A stretch of 64,000 bases of DNA from Cytobacillus solani (GTDB taxonomy: Bacteria > Bacillota > Bacilli > Bacillales > Cytobacillaceae), in NCBI RefSeq assembly GCF_001420595.1, contig NZ_LJIX01000006.1, forward strand, positions 3,271,058 through 3,335,057. Direction: 5' to 3'. The notes beneath the pieces are model-generated. The model was not told where the DNA came from, made no database searches, and saw nothing but the letters and a program-made list of their open reading frames with translations. Position 1 is the first letter of the stretch, and every line of letters starts with the position of its first letter. The position numbers and the translations under genes are program-made. Shown here in pieces: positions 27,739 through 36,909 of the stretch.

Positions 27739-28944
27739 GTGAATCCATATGTAGAAGTCAGGAATGTCTCGAAGATTTTTGGTAAATCTCCTAAAGTTGC
27801 CATTGATTTATTGAAACAGGGCAAATCAAAGAAAGAAATCTTAAAAGAAACAGGGCTCACGGTTGGTGTTAATAATGTTAGTTTTAAAATTTATCCCAGT
27901 GAAATTTTTGTCATCATGGGTTTATCTGGAAGCGGAAAATCAACCTTAATTCGAATGTTTAACAGGCTGATCGATCCTACAATTGGAGAAATACTAATAA
28001 AAAATGAAGATATCGTTAAAATGAATGCCGCAAGATTACGGGAAACCAGACAAAAAAGAATCAGTATGGTTTTTCAAAACTTTGCCCTTTTTCCACATAA
28101 AACAATTCTCGAAAACGCTGAATTTGGTCTTGAAATTAAGAAAGTCGCTCCGGATGAACGCCGCAAAAAAGCGATGCAGGCTTTAGAAGCTGTCGGGTTA
28201 AAAGGTTACGAACATCAATACCCATCACAATTAAGCGGTGGAATGCAACAAAGGGTTGGTCTAGCTAGAGCTCTTGCAAGCGATACAGATATTATCTTGA
28301 TGGACGAAGCCTTCAGCGCCCTAGATCCGTTAATTCGTAAAGATATGCAGGATGAATTAATGGGCATTCAAGAACAATACCAGAAAACGATTATTTTTAT
28401 CACCCATGATTTAGATGAAGCACTAAGAATTGGGGATCGAATTGCCCTGATGAAAGATGGCAGTGTCATTCAATTAGGGACACCTGAAGAAATTATGATC
28501 AAGCCCGCAAATGAATTTGTTGAAAAGTTTGTTGAAGATGTTGATTTATCGAAGATCATAACAGCCTCACATGTGATGAAGCGAGGAGAAAAAATCGGTG
28601 TAGACCGAGGTCCAAGGGTTGCGTTGGAAATAATGCGGAATCAAGGATATTCCAGCATATTTATCGTAGACCGTAAAAATAAATTGTTGGGGGCAATTAC
28701 TGCTGAACAAGCACGTCAAGCCATTGATCAAAATCAAACCATTGCCGAAGCCATGACCACAGATATCCCAACGGTTTCAGAAGATACATTACTTACAGAT
28801 CTGATGGATGTGATTGCAACATCCAATTTGCCGATATCTGTTATTGATGAAGAAAATCGATTCAAAGGAATTGTGATACGCGGGGCCGTTATTGGTGCTT
28901 TAACGGGAAATAAAGATTCTTTGAATGAATTGGAGAGTGACTAA
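27739..28944 (+). CDS. opuAA: Glycine betaine/proline ABC transporter, ATP-binding protein with CBS pair
   Basis: About 401 aa. ABC ATPase domain: Walker A GLSGSGKSTLIR, Q-loop FQNFALFPH, signature LSGGMQQRVGLARAL, Walker B IILMDEAFSALD. Two C-terminal CBS modules (about 285-390) sense ionic strength in OpuA-type transporters. ATP hydrolysis drives uptake of glycine betaine for osmoprotection. GTG 27739 suits the GAGGTGA site better than TTG 27736. Operon with the next gene (3-bp gap). Confidence 0.94.
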   Translation: MNPYVEVRNVSKIFGKSPKVAIDLLKQGKSKKEILKETGLTVGVNNVSFKIYPSEIFVIMGLSGSGKSTLIRMFNRLIDPTIGEILIKNEDIVKMNAARLRETRQKRISMVFQNFALFPHKTILENAEFGLEIKKVAPDERRKKAMQALEAVGLKGYEHQYPSQLSGGMQQRVGLARALASDTDIILMDEAFSALDPLIRKDMQDELMGIQEQYQKTIIFITHDLDEALRIGDRIALMKDGSVIQLGTPEEIMIKPANEFVEKFVEDVDLSKIITASHVMKRGEKIGVDRGPRVALEIMRNQGYSSIFIVDRKNKLLGAITAEQARQAIDQNQTIAEAMTTDIPTVSEDTLLTDLMDVIATSNLPISVIDEENRFKGIVIRGAVIGALTGNKDSLNELESD

Positions 28945-28947
28945 TAA

Positions 28948-30678
28948 ATGGATATTCCCAAAATTCCCTTAGGAGAATGGGTAGATTCTTTTGTCGCATG
29001 GTTAACCATTGCATGGGCTGGACTTTTTACCTTTATAACCAATTTAATCGATGGTTTATTGGATGTTATAGCGGATGTATTAAGTGTAGGACCTCCTATC
29101 ATCTTAATTCTCATCTTGACTCTTTTAGTTACCTATACAAGCAGATGGCCATTAGGAGTTTTTACGTTCATTAGTTTACTATTGATTGATAATCTTGGTT
29201 ATTGGGATTCAAGTATACAAACTCTTGCGATTGTATTATTATCGGGATTGCTTACGATCATTATTGGTATCCCTATTGGAATATGGTGTGCGCAAAGAAA
29301 AACAGTGCAGAGCATCGTTACACCTATTTTAGACTTTATGCAGACCATGCCTGCATTTGTGTATTTAATTCCATCCATTTTATTTTTCGGGATTGGAGTC
29401 GTACCAGGAATTATCGCTTCCTTTATTTTCGCTATTGCACCAACCATTCGTATGACAAATCTTGGTATTCAGAAAGTGCCTAAAGATTTAATTGAAGCGT
29501 CGAATGCTTTTGGTGCAACTACCAGTCAAAAATTGTTCAAAGTTCAATTACCTTTGGCAACTCCAACCATTTTGGCTGGGGTTAACCAAAGTATTATGCT
29601 TGCCCTATCAATGGTTGTTACCGCTTCATTAGTTGGGGCGCCTGGACTTGGAGCAGATGTTTACCGGGCAGTTAGTCAAATTGACGTTGGGCAAGGCTTT
29701 GAAGCTGGATTATCGATCGTCTTCATCGCCATCATTCTTGACCGTATCACGCAAAACTTACGTAAGCCGGCTTATGGGCATGCTGTGAAGCCTAAAATAG
29801 TCTTTTCTATTTTTGCTTTACTTGCAGTTGGTACAGCTATTGTATTAGCGATTCCAAAAGACAAGGCTGCTGTGAATGGAAATGTGAATGGGATTGGTGC
29901 CCAAACAGAATACGAAATTGTTGGGATTGAACCTGGAGCAGGCTTGATGGGTTTGACAAGTACAGCACTAGAAGATTACCAGTTAGATGATTGGACGTTA
30001 CTTGAAGGCTCTTCTGCTGCAATGGTTGCTGAACTGCAGAAAGCCTATAATAATCAAGAACCCATTATTATCACTGGATGGTCACCACATTGGATGTTCT
30101 CCGCATTCGATTTGAAATATCTCGACGACCCGAAAGGATCCTTTGGTGGGGCTGAAAGTATTCATACAATCGTAAGAAAAGGTCTTGAACAAGATGCACC
30201 TGGTGCCTATAAAATCCTTGATCAATTTTCTTGGGAACCAAGTGATATGGAAGCCGTGATGGTCGATATTACAGATGGAATGGATCCAACAGAAGCGGCT
30301 GAAAAGTGGGTTGATGCCAATCCTGACAAAGTTTCTGAATGGAAAAACGGTGCCCAATCAGGAAGTGGCCAACCGATCAACCTTGTTTTTGTTGCTTGGG
30401 ACACAGAAATAGCTAGTACATATGTTATTGGCAAGGTTCTTGAGCAAAATGGTTATGATGTGACATTAAGCCAAGTTGAAGTTGGGCCAATGTTTGCTGG
30501 TGTAGCCAATGGAAGTGTGGATGGGATGGTTGGTGCATGGCTCCCAACTACGCATGTTGAGTATTATAATACCTATAAGAAGGATTTCATTGACCTTGGA
30601 CAAAATCTTCATGGGACGAAGAATGGACTAGTTGTACCAGAGTATGTCGACATTGATTCGATTGAAGATTTGAAATAA
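28948..30678 (+). CDS. opuABC: Glycine betaine ABC transporter, fused permease and substrate-binding protein
   Basis: 576 aa. Residues about 1-290 form a ProW/OpuAB permease with six to eight TM helices and the EAA-type loop around EASNAFGATTSQKLFKVQLP. After a linker, residues about 320-576 form an OpuAC-type binding domain (GWSPHWMFSAFDLKYLDDP, WLPTTHVEYYNTY) tethered outside the membrane. B. subtilis encodes these as two proteins. The fused form resembles lactococcal OpuABC. No lipobox is needed because the binding domain is membrane-linked. Confidence 0.93.
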   Translation: MDIPKIPLGEWVDSFVAWLTIAWAGLFTFITNLIDGLLDVIADVLSVGPPIILILILTLLVTYTSRWPLGVFTFISLLLIDNLGYWDSSIQTLAIVLLSGLLTIIIGIPIGIWCAQRKTVQSIVTPILDFMQTMPAFVYLIPSILFFGIGVVPGIIASFIFAIAPTIRMTNLGIQKVPKDLIEASNAFGATTSQKLFKVQLPLATPTILAGVNQSIMLALSMVVTASLVGAPGLGADVYRAVSQIDVGQGFEAGLSIVFIAIILDRITQNLRKPAYGHAVKPKIVFSIFALLAVGTAIVLAIPKDKAAVNGNVNGIGAQTEYEIVGIEPGAGLMGLTSTALEDYQLDDWTLLEGSSAAMVAELQKAYNNQEPIIITGWSPHWMFSAFDLKYLDDPKGSFGGAESIHTIVRKGLEQDAPGAYKILDQFSWEPSDMEAVMVDITDGMDPTEAAEKWVDANPDKVSEWKNGAQSGSGQPINLVFVAWDTEIASTYVIGKVLEQNGYDVTLSQVEVGPMFAGVANGSVDGMVGAWLPTTHVEYYNTYKKDFIDLGQNLHGTKNGLVVPEYVDIDSIEDLK

Positions 30679-30683
30679 AATAA

Positions 30684-30712
30684 TGAGAGAGTGTCCTTCT
30701 GGAGACTCTCTC
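30684..30712. terminator. Hairpin downstream of opuABC
   Basis: GAGAGAGTGTCC pairs with GGAGACTCTCTC, 5 bp after the stop region. It is followed by A-rich rather than T-rich DNA on the plus strand, so termination here is not certain. Confidence 0.45.
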
Positions 30713-30870
30713 CAAAAAAATTATATTGGTATTTTTAAAAAATACTGTGCAACAGGTAGACATGCTAGGAACTGTATATAATAGGAGCTAAAAAAGGATA
30801 AAGAGGATGGGGTGATAATAGTTGTTCATAAATCTATTAAGGTACATACCTATCTGCTTGTGTGGAAAAT

Positions 30871-30918
30871 AAAAAGTGAAACTTCTAAGAGAGGCCCCCG
30901 CTTGAAGTTTCACTTTTT
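30871..30918 (-). terminator. Terminator downstream of yqkB
   Basis: A 15-bp perfect stem AAAAAGTGAAACTTC/GAAGTTTCACTTTTT, with T-rich DNA following on the minus strand. The 190 bp before it (30680-30870) hold nothing else that I can support. Confidence 0.8.
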
Positions 30919-30924
30919 ACCATG

Positions 30925-31257
30925 CTATTTAACTATTTTTCGGTCATACAAACTCATTCTTGGATTTAAGTATTGATTTGGACTTTTTAATTGAAAGCAG
31001 TTCGCTTTCTCCGAAAAATCGATTGTCATTGTTTCCTCAAAAAAGACTTCCTTTGATTTTTCAATATAGATACTGCCAATATTTGTTTTAATCTCATGGT
31101 CATCATCGTCTAGCTCATTTACGAGCCAAAGAGCTGATACACCACTGACCACACATCCGCAGCCTTCTGTATCGTATTTTAGCTTTAGGCAGCCATTTTT
31201 GCCGGCTATTTTCGCTTTTATTTTATTTGCTGCTTCCTCGGTTACGATAATTTCCAA
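30925..31257 (-). CDS. yqkB: HesB/YqkB-like iron-sulfur biosynthesis family protein
   Basis: 110 aa. The Fe-S biosynthesis (HesB/IscA) fold is suggested by EEAANKIKAKI, KLKYDTEGCGCVVSGVSALW with the conserved GCGC cysteine pair, and LKSPNQYLNPRMSLYD. The C-terminal CxC of classical IscA proteins is absent, as usual in YqkB. Exact biochemical role not known. Confidence 0.85.
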   Translation of the reverse strand: MEIIVTEEAANKIKAKIAGKNGCLKLKYDTEGCGCVVSGVSALWLVNELDDDDHEIKTNIGSIYIEKSKEVFFEETMTIDFSEKANCFQLKSPNQYLNPRMSLYDRKIVK

Positions 31258-31384
31258 TTATATAACCCCCTCTATCGCTTGATTTTATCATAAATTGGCA
31301 TGTAGACCCTTTCTATTGCTTTTTTCCTCCATTCCCTTTAACATCAGAGGAAAATATGTCAATTTTGTGAAGGGATAGATATGT

Positions 31385-31597
31385 ATGTCAAAGGTTACAA
31401 TTAAAGTGAATGATAATGGTTCTTATCGTATTACTGGTGATGTTGAGCTCGTTGACGCGGAAGGAAATCCATTTGTTACGAAGCCAACATTTTCGCTATG
31501 CAGATGTGGAAGGTCGTCCAACGCTCCATTTTGTGATGGAAGCCATAAAGGTGTATTTGAATCTGTTGTTCGTGCACCGAAGCCAGCTAAGGATTAA
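31385..31597 (+). CDS. CDGSH iron-sulfur domain protein
   Basis: 70 aa, nearly all one CDGSH zinc-finger-like domain: CRCGRSSNAPFCDGSHKG gives CxCx2Sx3PxCDGSH, the three-Cys one-His 2Fe-2S ligand set. Cytosolic, no TM anchor. Role in redox or Fe-S transfer is inferred from the family. Confidence 0.93.
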   Translation: MSKVTIKVNDNGSYRITGDVELVDAEGNPFVTKPTFSLCRCGRSSNAPFCDGSHKGVFESVVRAPKPAKD

Positions 31598-31613
31598 ATT
31601 AGGGGATATAAAG

Positions 31614-31642
31614 AAAAAGCGAGGAATTCAACCTCGCTTTTT
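31614..31642. terminator. Bidirectional terminator between CDGSH gene and the convergent small gene
   Basis: AAAAAGCGAGG/CCTCGCTTTTT with a 7-nt loop. The right part overlaps the last codons of the small minus-strand gene. Confidence 0.85.
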
Positions 31643-31789
31643 CTTGTCATTTCCAGCCTTTGCTGGGGTCACTTCTTCCTCATCCATCATTCCTTGGAGA
31701 TTTTCCCGATCCATCCTCGTGCTATCCTCTCCTGCACCTGAAGCAATCGTCGACATGGGAAGCTGTTCAAGCTCTTTTCCTCTTGGCAC
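31628..31789 (-). CDS. Small polar protein, unknown function
   Basis: 53 aa, GTG start at 31789 behind AGGAGGTGATTCTT. The product begins MPRGKELEQLPMSTIASGAG and continues EDSTRMDRENLQGMMDEEEV with a Lys-rich tail. A consensus ribosome site and terminator at its end support expression. Family not recognised. Confidence 0.55.
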   Translation of the reverse strand: MPRGKELEQLPMSTIASGAGEDSTRMDRENLQGMMDEEEVTPAKAGNDKKKRG

Positions 31790-31862
31790 AAGAATCACCT
31801 CCTACATGTTAAGTTGCTTCAATCATTGGAAAACTAGCCCTTCTTTTTACATTTTTTCATTT

Positions 31863-32195
31863 TCAATCCGTAAACCGCACATCGGCTATCTCAGAAATTC
31901 GAATTTGATGTACCTCCCCGAAGTGATCGACAATATGCACTTTATGATTGATTTCATCCCAATAATGAATGTTCCCAATGACGAGATGGTAATTTTTATG
32001 CTGATAGTAGGTAAGTGTCACCGCTCTTCCATATTCCATTGCCTCGGAAATACAGTCGTTCATGCTTTCTAATGCCTGCTCGTCAATTTCCCGCTTTTGT
32101 TCGTGCCTATCTTCCTCGGCCCAGTCTCTCAATAACTTTACATGTTCAGGAAGCATCATTGCTGTCCATTTTATTCTGCCGCGATCCCGAATCAT
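31863..32195 (-). CDS. yqjX: YolD-like protein (YqjX)
   Basis: About 110 aa, beginning MIRDRGRIKWTAMMLPEHVK, the YolD signature, and ending with WDEINHKVHIVDHFGEVHQI. ATG 32195 has GGGAGG upstream. YolD proteins are encoded next to Y-family polymerases. Here it is 19 bp after polYB, forming the same polYB-yqjX operon as in B. subtilis. Function unknown, probably a polymerase accessory. Confidence 0.88.
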   Translation of the reverse strand: MIRDRGRIKWTAMMLPEHVKLLRDWAEEDRHEQKREIDEQALESMNDCISEAMEYGRAVTLTYYQHKNYHLVIGNIHYWDEINHKVHIVDHFGEVHQIRISEIADVRFTD

Positions 32196-32214
32196 ATGAT
32201 TGATCCTCCCTTGT

Positions 32215-33474
32215 CTACATTTTATGACCGCCAACAAGTGTTGCTCGGTGTTTAGCAGTTCCTGCGCTTGTATAAGAAACGGCCCTCAAAAGAGCCCCAG
32301 CTCCAAATTTAGAACGAATATGGTCAACGGTGTAGCCTAACTCCCGCTTCTTCCAGCCATTCGCATCAAAAAGATTTAGCTGCATTTCCGTATCATCAAC
32401 AAGCTTGCTAAGTGAAATAGAAATTTGCCTAACGGTTTTACCTTCATAATGTTTGTGAAAAAGTTTTAAACAGACACCGTAAATTTCCATTGTGATATTC
32501 GTCGGCTCATCGATTGTTTGGGAACGATAAAAACCGCCGCCAAATTCATCTTGGCTATAGCTGACGCCAAAACTAACAGTGCGTGCGGCTTTTCGATGGT
32601 CTCGTGCCCTTCTTGCTACCTCCTCACACATTTCCAACATAACAGCCTTGATTTCATGCTCTTCTTTGTAATCCCGTAACAAAATTTGACTTTTCCCAAA
32701 ACTGATTTGCCCTTCCATGATCGGTGCACCCAAGTCTGAAAGGTCAATTCCCCATGCATGATGGTACAGCTGATTGCCCATAACCCCAAACTTTTTTTCA
32801 AGTTTTTCTAAATCATATTTGGCTAACTGGCCAACTGAAAAAATCCCCATCCCATTCAGCGTTTTTTCCACACGGCGCCCGATTCCCCACATTTCCCTTA
32901 AAGGAGAAACTTTCCATAGTTTTGTTTGGACATCCTCATATGTCCATTGAGCAATTTCTTTCGTTTTTGCCTCTAAATCAAGCACAAGCTTGGCCAGCAG
33001 CATGTTTGGTCCAATTCCAATAGCACACGGCAATTGAAATTCCCGCTCAATATCATCTTTTATTTTCCTTGCAATCGTAAATGCATCCCCCCAAAGATGA
33101 AGGACACTATCGACTTTAATAAAACTCTCATCCACGCTGTACACATGAATGTCCTCCTTCGGGACATAGCGATTAAAAACACGTGTAATTTCAGCAGCAA
33201 CTCTTAAATATGTTGCCATTTTCGGTTCATCAATGATGATCCGCGAGTCATTCGGAACTTCGTAAAGGCGAGCACCTGTCTTTATTCCAAATACCTTTTT
33301 CATCTGGGGAGATGCTGCCAAAACAACACTCCCCTTTCGCTCCTGATTGCCGGCTACAACAAGATAGCACTCAAGCGGATCAAGCCCTCGCATGACAGCA
33401 GAGCAGCTTGCATAAAAACTTTTCATATCAACACACAGAATTTTGTTCTTTGGCATCATGCTGTAATCAATCAT
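32215..33474 (-). CDS. polYB: Y-family DNA polymerase, UvrX/YqjW type
   Basis: About 419 aa. Palm motifs LCVDMKSFYASCSA (first Asp) and YSVDESFIKVD (Asp-Glu) are intact, followed by a finger/thumb HhH (MWGIGRRVEKTLNGMGI) and a little-finger domain. C-terminal QLNLFD resembles a beta-clamp-binding motif. It performs translesion synthesis. ATG 33474 (AGGAG, 9 nt) is preferred over 33483. Two LexA-type boxes upstream indicate SOS induction. Confidence 0.93.
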   Translation of the reverse strand: MIDYSMMPKNKILCVDMKSFYASCSAVMRGLDPLECYLVVAGNQERKGSVVLAASPQMKKVFGIKTGARLYEVPNDSRIIIDEPKMATYLRVAAEITRVFNRYVPKEDIHVYSVDESFIKVDSVLHLWGDAFTIARKIKDDIEREFQLPCAIGIGPNMLLAKLVLDLEAKTKEIAQWTYEDVQTKLWKVSPLREMWGIGRRVEKTLNGMGIFSVGQLAKYDLEKLEKKFGVMGNQLYHHAWGIDLSDLGAPIMEGQISFGKSQILLRDYKEEHEIKAVMLEMCEEVARRARDHRKAARTVSFGVSYSQDEFGGGFYRSQTIDEPTNITMEIYGVCLKLFHKHYEGKTVRQISISLSKLVDDTEMQLNLFDANGWKKRELGYTVDHIRSKFGAGALLRAVSYTSAGTAKHRATLVGGHKM

Positions 33475-33498
33475 ATTCGTCATCTCCTAAAACCAAAG

Positions 33499-33512
33499 GG
33501 AACGTTTGTTCT
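33499..33512. promoter_or_regulatory. LexA (DinR) box 1 of polYB
   Basis: GGAACGTTTGTTCT contains GAAC-N4-GTTC, the core of the B. subtilis LexA consensus CGAAC-N4-GTTCG. About 25 bp upstream of the polYB start. Confidence 0.7.
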
Positions 33513-33533
33513 GATTATATCCATTATATTAAT

Positions 33534-33547
33534 CGAATATACGTTCG
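33534..33547. promoter_or_regulatory. LexA (DinR) box 2 of polYB
   Basis: CGAATATACGTTCG matches CGAAC-N4-GTTCG with a single change (C to T at position 5). 35 bp from box 1. Confidence 0.65.
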
Positions 33548-33636
33548 TTTACAACAGGAATTTATCGACTAATTTCTTAAACGTGAGAAGCTATTCCCCC
33601 CTTAGCATGTATAATCTTGTAGAAGGAGGCAAAAAA

Positions 33637-33837
33637 ATGGATCGTAAACTTATTTTAAAAATGGTACAAAACTGCTTGAAGCAATACAATGAGGATGGCG
33701 ATTCGATCACACTAAACAGCAAAACATTCGAGGAGATCTATAATAAAATTATTGCAACAAAAAAAGAGGAAGATGATTTGCATGATATCGTTAATGATGT
33801 TGTTTACGGTTACATAACGGATTCCCCTTATTTTTAG
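33637..33837 (+). CDS. yqzH: YqzH-like protein
   Basis: 66 aa, start at 33637 with GAAGGAGG. MDRKLILKMVQNCLKQYNED and DLHDIVNDVVYGYITDSPYF resemble YqzH of B. subtilis, found in the same place between polYB and yqjQ. Acidic, cytosolic, no known role. Confidence 0.7.
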   Translation: MDRKLILKMVQNCLKQYNEDGDSITLNSKTFEEIYNKIIATKKEEDDLHDIVNDVVYGYITDSPYF

Positions 33838-33839
33838 AC

Positions 33840-33874
33840 AAAAAAAAAACCGCCAAGAACTGGCGGCTATTTTT
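33840..33874. terminator. Bidirectional terminator yqzH/yqjQ
   Basis: CCGCCA/TGGCGG hairpin flanked by A9 on one side and T8 on the other. Confidence 0.85.
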
Positions 33875-34661
33875 TTTCGAACGCCTTTCGGCCAAGCCGT
33901 TCGAACATACGGGGAAAAAGTGCGTAAACAATACTTCCTGCATTCATCCAGCGCGGCAAATTAATTTCTCTAGTAGGAGTAAGCATGGCATCAACAACTT
34001 TTCTTGCCACATACGTGGGTTTTAACATGTATCTCTGTACATTTTTAACATATGTGCCTTTTTCATCAGCAATTGTAAAAAAGTCCGTTTCTATCGGTCC
34101 TGGATTCACAGCTGTTACATAGACATTCGTGCGGGCAAGCTCCATCCGAAGGCTGTTTGTATACCCGAGAACCGCATGCTTCGTTGCGGAATATACACTC
34201 GATTTTGGCGTCGCAATTTTCCCAGCCTGGGAAGCAATATTAATAATGTGTCCGCTTTGCTTCTGCCTCATTTTTGGCAGCACCATACTTGTACAAGCCA
34301 TCAATCCGACAACATTTACATCAAACATTCCCTTTATTTCATCAATTTTTGCCTCATGGGCCTCACGGAAAATCCCGAAGCCAGCATTATTCACAAGGAC
34401 ATCGACGTGATCAATCTTAGCAAGTATGTTTGAAAAAACAGCCTGCACATCATCCGTATTGGAAACATCAAGTTTATGTACGTCAACTTGAACATGAAAT
34501 TGATTTTCTAATTGTGTCTTCAAGGCATTAAGCTTTTCAAAATTTCGGGCGAGCAGCACAAGATTCGCCCCGCTCTTGGCACAAAGCGCAGCCATTTCTG
34601 CTCCAATTCCCCCTGACGCTCCTGTAATAATTATATTTTTATTTTTTAATCGATCAGACAT
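33867..34661 (-). CDS. yqjQ: SDR-family oxidoreductase (YqjQ-like)
   Basis: 264 aa, classical short-chain dehydrogenase. Cofactor motif TGASGGIGAEMA, NNAGFG, catalytic Ser in INIASQAG and YSATKHA (YxxxK). C-terminal hydrophobic tail. Substrate unknown. Close to and co-directional with yqjP (26-bp gap). Confidence 0.92.
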   Translation of the reverse strand: MSDRLKNKNIIITGASGGIGAEMAALCAKSGANLVLLARNFEKLNALKTQLENQFHVQVDVHKLDVSNTDDVQAVFSNILAKIDHVDVLVNNAGFGIFREAHEAKIDEIKGMFDVNVVGLMACTSMVLPKMRQKQSGHIINIASQAGKIATPKSSVYSATKHAVLGYTNSLRMELARTNVYVTAVNPGPIETDFFTIADEKGTYVKNVQRYMLKPTYVARKVVDAMLTPTREINLPRWMNAGSIVYALFPRMFERLGRKAFEKK

Positions 34662-34687
34662 GCAGTTACCTCACTTTGACTTTAGAA

Positions 34688-35647
34688 CTAAACATAATAT
34701 AAAAATGCTTTCTCCTCTTTACTTACCTTAATTTCCCCGATTGCATACAAATAGTCAAGCTGGGCGATTGTTTCAGAGATAGTAAGAGAAAGCTCCCTTT
34801 CATAGACCGTTGGAAACAGCCGGCGGCAAATGTCAAAAACAGTAAGCCTTTCTGTCTCAAGCCATTTTCTTACATCCATTGCTCTGTCGCGCTGGCGAGA
34901 CAATCTTTTTTCAATTAGCATGTTCACCTGATAAATATCGTCGCCATGTCCCGAATAAACGAGCTGAATCGGAAGCGTCGAAAGCTTTCTTAATGATTCA
35001 TTGTATTGTAATTGGGGTTTCGGACGCACCGTTTCGCCTGGAAGAGGCGGTTCTAATAATGGATTCGGCGAGATATGGGCGAGCAAATGATCCCCGCCTA
35101 TATACACGCCGTCCTTTTCACGCAGGAGACCGATATGGCTCTGGGCATGTCCCGGTGTTTCAATCACCATCCACTCCTCCAGACCAACAGGCGTATCTCC
35201 TTCTGCCAATTCACCGGTAAGAGAACGATGGCATGCAAAACGCAGCGTTTTTTTCAATGCCCCAATGAGCGGAAAATATTGTTCGGGAATGCCAAATTCA
35301 CCAAAAAGCTGATGATAAAATTCGTCATGTGCCTCTAGAAACTGATCGGTACGGGAAAGCCATCTTTGATTAAATCGATGCCCATACACTTCCAAGGCTG
35401 GTGAAAAATAATCCAGCAGACCTGAATGATCCGGGTGATGATGGGTGAGCACGACCTGCTCAATATCCTCTGGTGTTAATGCTAACTCCTTCAGCTGCTC
35501 AGTCAATGCCTCCCATGCCTCTTCTGTTTTCGGCCCAACATCAACGAGTGTCAGCCTCTCTCCCTTCACCACATATACATTTACATCTCCGACTGGAAAA
35601 GGGGTCGGGATGATTAGTTTTGCAATGCCGTCTTTCCACTGTGCCAT
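34688..35647 (-). CDS. yqjP: MBL-fold metallo-hydrolase (YqjP-like)
   Basis: 319 aa. Metal site LTHHHPDHSG (HxHxDH), ETPGHAQSHIG (His), GGDHLLAHISPN (Asp) and YSGHGDDI (His). The C-terminal region about 250-319 is an added winged-helix-like segment common in this subfamily. Probably a thioesterase- or glyoxalase-II-type hydrolase, but the substrate is not known. Confidence 0.9.
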   Translation of the reverse strand: MAQWKDGIAKLIIPTPFPVGDVNVYVVKGERLTLVDVGPKTEEAWEALTEQLKELALTPEDIEQVVLTHHHPDHSGLLDYFSPALEVYGHRFNQRWLSRTDQFLEAHDEFYHQLFGEFGIPEQYFPLIGALKKTLRFACHRSLTGELAEGDTPVGLEEWMVIETPGHAQSHIGLLREKDGVYIGGDHLLAHISPNPLLEPPLPGETVRPKPQLQYNESLRKLSTLPIQLVYSGHGDDIYQVNMLIEKRLSRQRDRAMDVRKWLETERLTVFDICRRLFPTVYERELSLTISETIAQLDYLYAIGEIKVSKEEKAFLYYV

Positions 35648-35942
35648 TTTTCCAACTCCTCAAAAATTACTATTTCTCGATAGGATTATCTTCACGTATT
35701 TTTGCTGACTTCCGTGTATATAAATAAGTGTAACCCTCTTTTAGGTAATTGTCATTATTTTCACATAATTAATTAGTACTGGAAACAATCGTGAGACAAA
35801 TATAGCGGTTTTTCCCCTAATGTTCGGAACCACTGACGATTGAATATTCACATTCTTCACATAAGTATTTAGTGTTCTTTTAAAAGAATATCTGTTATTC
35901 TTTTAATTAATATAGATCTACCCTTTAATGGAGGACAAGGAA

Positions 35943-36872
35943 ATGAGATCTGATTCCAAAAGAAAAAAAAGAACCTGGCTCCGCGTAACTGGGATTGTCA
36001 TTTTATTTATGCTAATCTGTACCGGAGTATACGGATATTCAGTATATAAATCATTGACAGATGCAGTTGACACCATGCATCAGCCCATTGAAAGAGAATT
36101 ATCTGAAAAAAGAATGGAAGAGGTGACTTTTGAAAAGAAAGAACCGTTCTCTGTTCTAATGCTTGGGGTTGATGAGCGCAAAGGTGATCGTGGACGTTCT
36201 GATACGATGATTGTCTTAACAGTAAACCCAAATCAAAATACCATCAAAATGCTCAGCATTCCACGGGATACGAGAACAGAAATTGTTGGTCATGGATCAG
36301 AAGATAAAATTAATCATGCCTATGCATTTGGCGGAATTGAAATGTCGATGGCAACCGTAGAGGATTTCTTGGATATTCCCATTGATTACTACTTGCAAAT
36401 TAATATGGAGGGCTTCAAGGATATCGTCGATTCTGTTGGTGGTGTAACCGTAAACAATGATTTAGACTTTACTGTTGATGGGAACCATTTTCCTAAAGGC
36501 GAAATCACTTTAAATGGAAAAGAAGCGTTAATGTTTTCACGTATGAGATACGAGGATGCGAGAGGTGATTTTGGACGCCAGCTAAGACAGAGAGAAGTAA
36601 TCCAGGCGGTGATTAAAAAAGGAGCAAGCCTTTCATCCTTAACAAATTATCAGAAGATTTTTAGTGCGTTAGGAAAAAACATTAAGACAAACCTTATTTT
36701 CAACGAAATGGTCGATATCCAAAAAAATTACCGTAATGCTGCAAAAACGGTAGAACCAATGTCTATTGCCGGTGATGGAAAATTAATCAAAGATATTTAT
36801 TATTTTATTGTGCCTGACGAAGAAAAACAGAGGGTTCAAGATGAATTAAGGGAGCATTTGGAGTTACAATAA
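35943..36872 (+). CDS. LytR-CpsA-Psr family cell-wall glycopolymer ligase
   Basis: About 309 aa. A short cytoplasmic Lys/Arg stretch and one TM helix (VTGIVILFMLICTGVYGYSV), then an extracellular LCP domain: LMLGVDERKGDRGRSDTMIV, LSIPRDTRTEI, EDKINHAYAFGG and MRYEDARGDFGRQLRQREVI carry the conserved Asp/Arg residues that bind polyprenyl pyrophosphate. It attaches teichoic acids or other polymers to peptidoglycan. ATG 35943 has GGAGG 8 nt upstream. Confidence 0.92.
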   Translation: MRSDSKRKKRTWLRVTGIVILFMLICTGVYGYSVYKSLTDAVDTMHQPIERELSEKRMEEVTFEKKEPFSVLMLGVDERKGDRGRSDTMIVLTVNPNQNTIKMLSIPRDTRTEIVGHGSEDKINHAYAFGGIEMSMATVEDFLDIPIDYYLQINMEGFKDIVDSVGGVTVNNDLDFTVDGNHFPKGEITLNGKEALMFSRMRYEDARGDFGRQLRQREVIQAVIKKGASLSSLTNYQKIFSALGKNIKTNLIFNEMVDIQKNYRNAAKTVEPMSIAGDGKLIKDIYYFIVPDEEKQRVQDELREHLELQ

Positions 36873-36909
36873 CAAAAGATCATTTTCTGTTTATTTAAAC
36901 AATTAACTC

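Noticed and set aside
30811-30975. Possible small GTG-started gene after opuABC
   Set aside because: The frame would read through the yqkB terminator hairpin and into yqkB antisense. Only a weak ribosome site supports it.
31410-32072. 220-aa plus-strand frame
   Set aside because: It is a shadow across the CDGSH gene, a terminator and two minus-strand genes that are all well supported.
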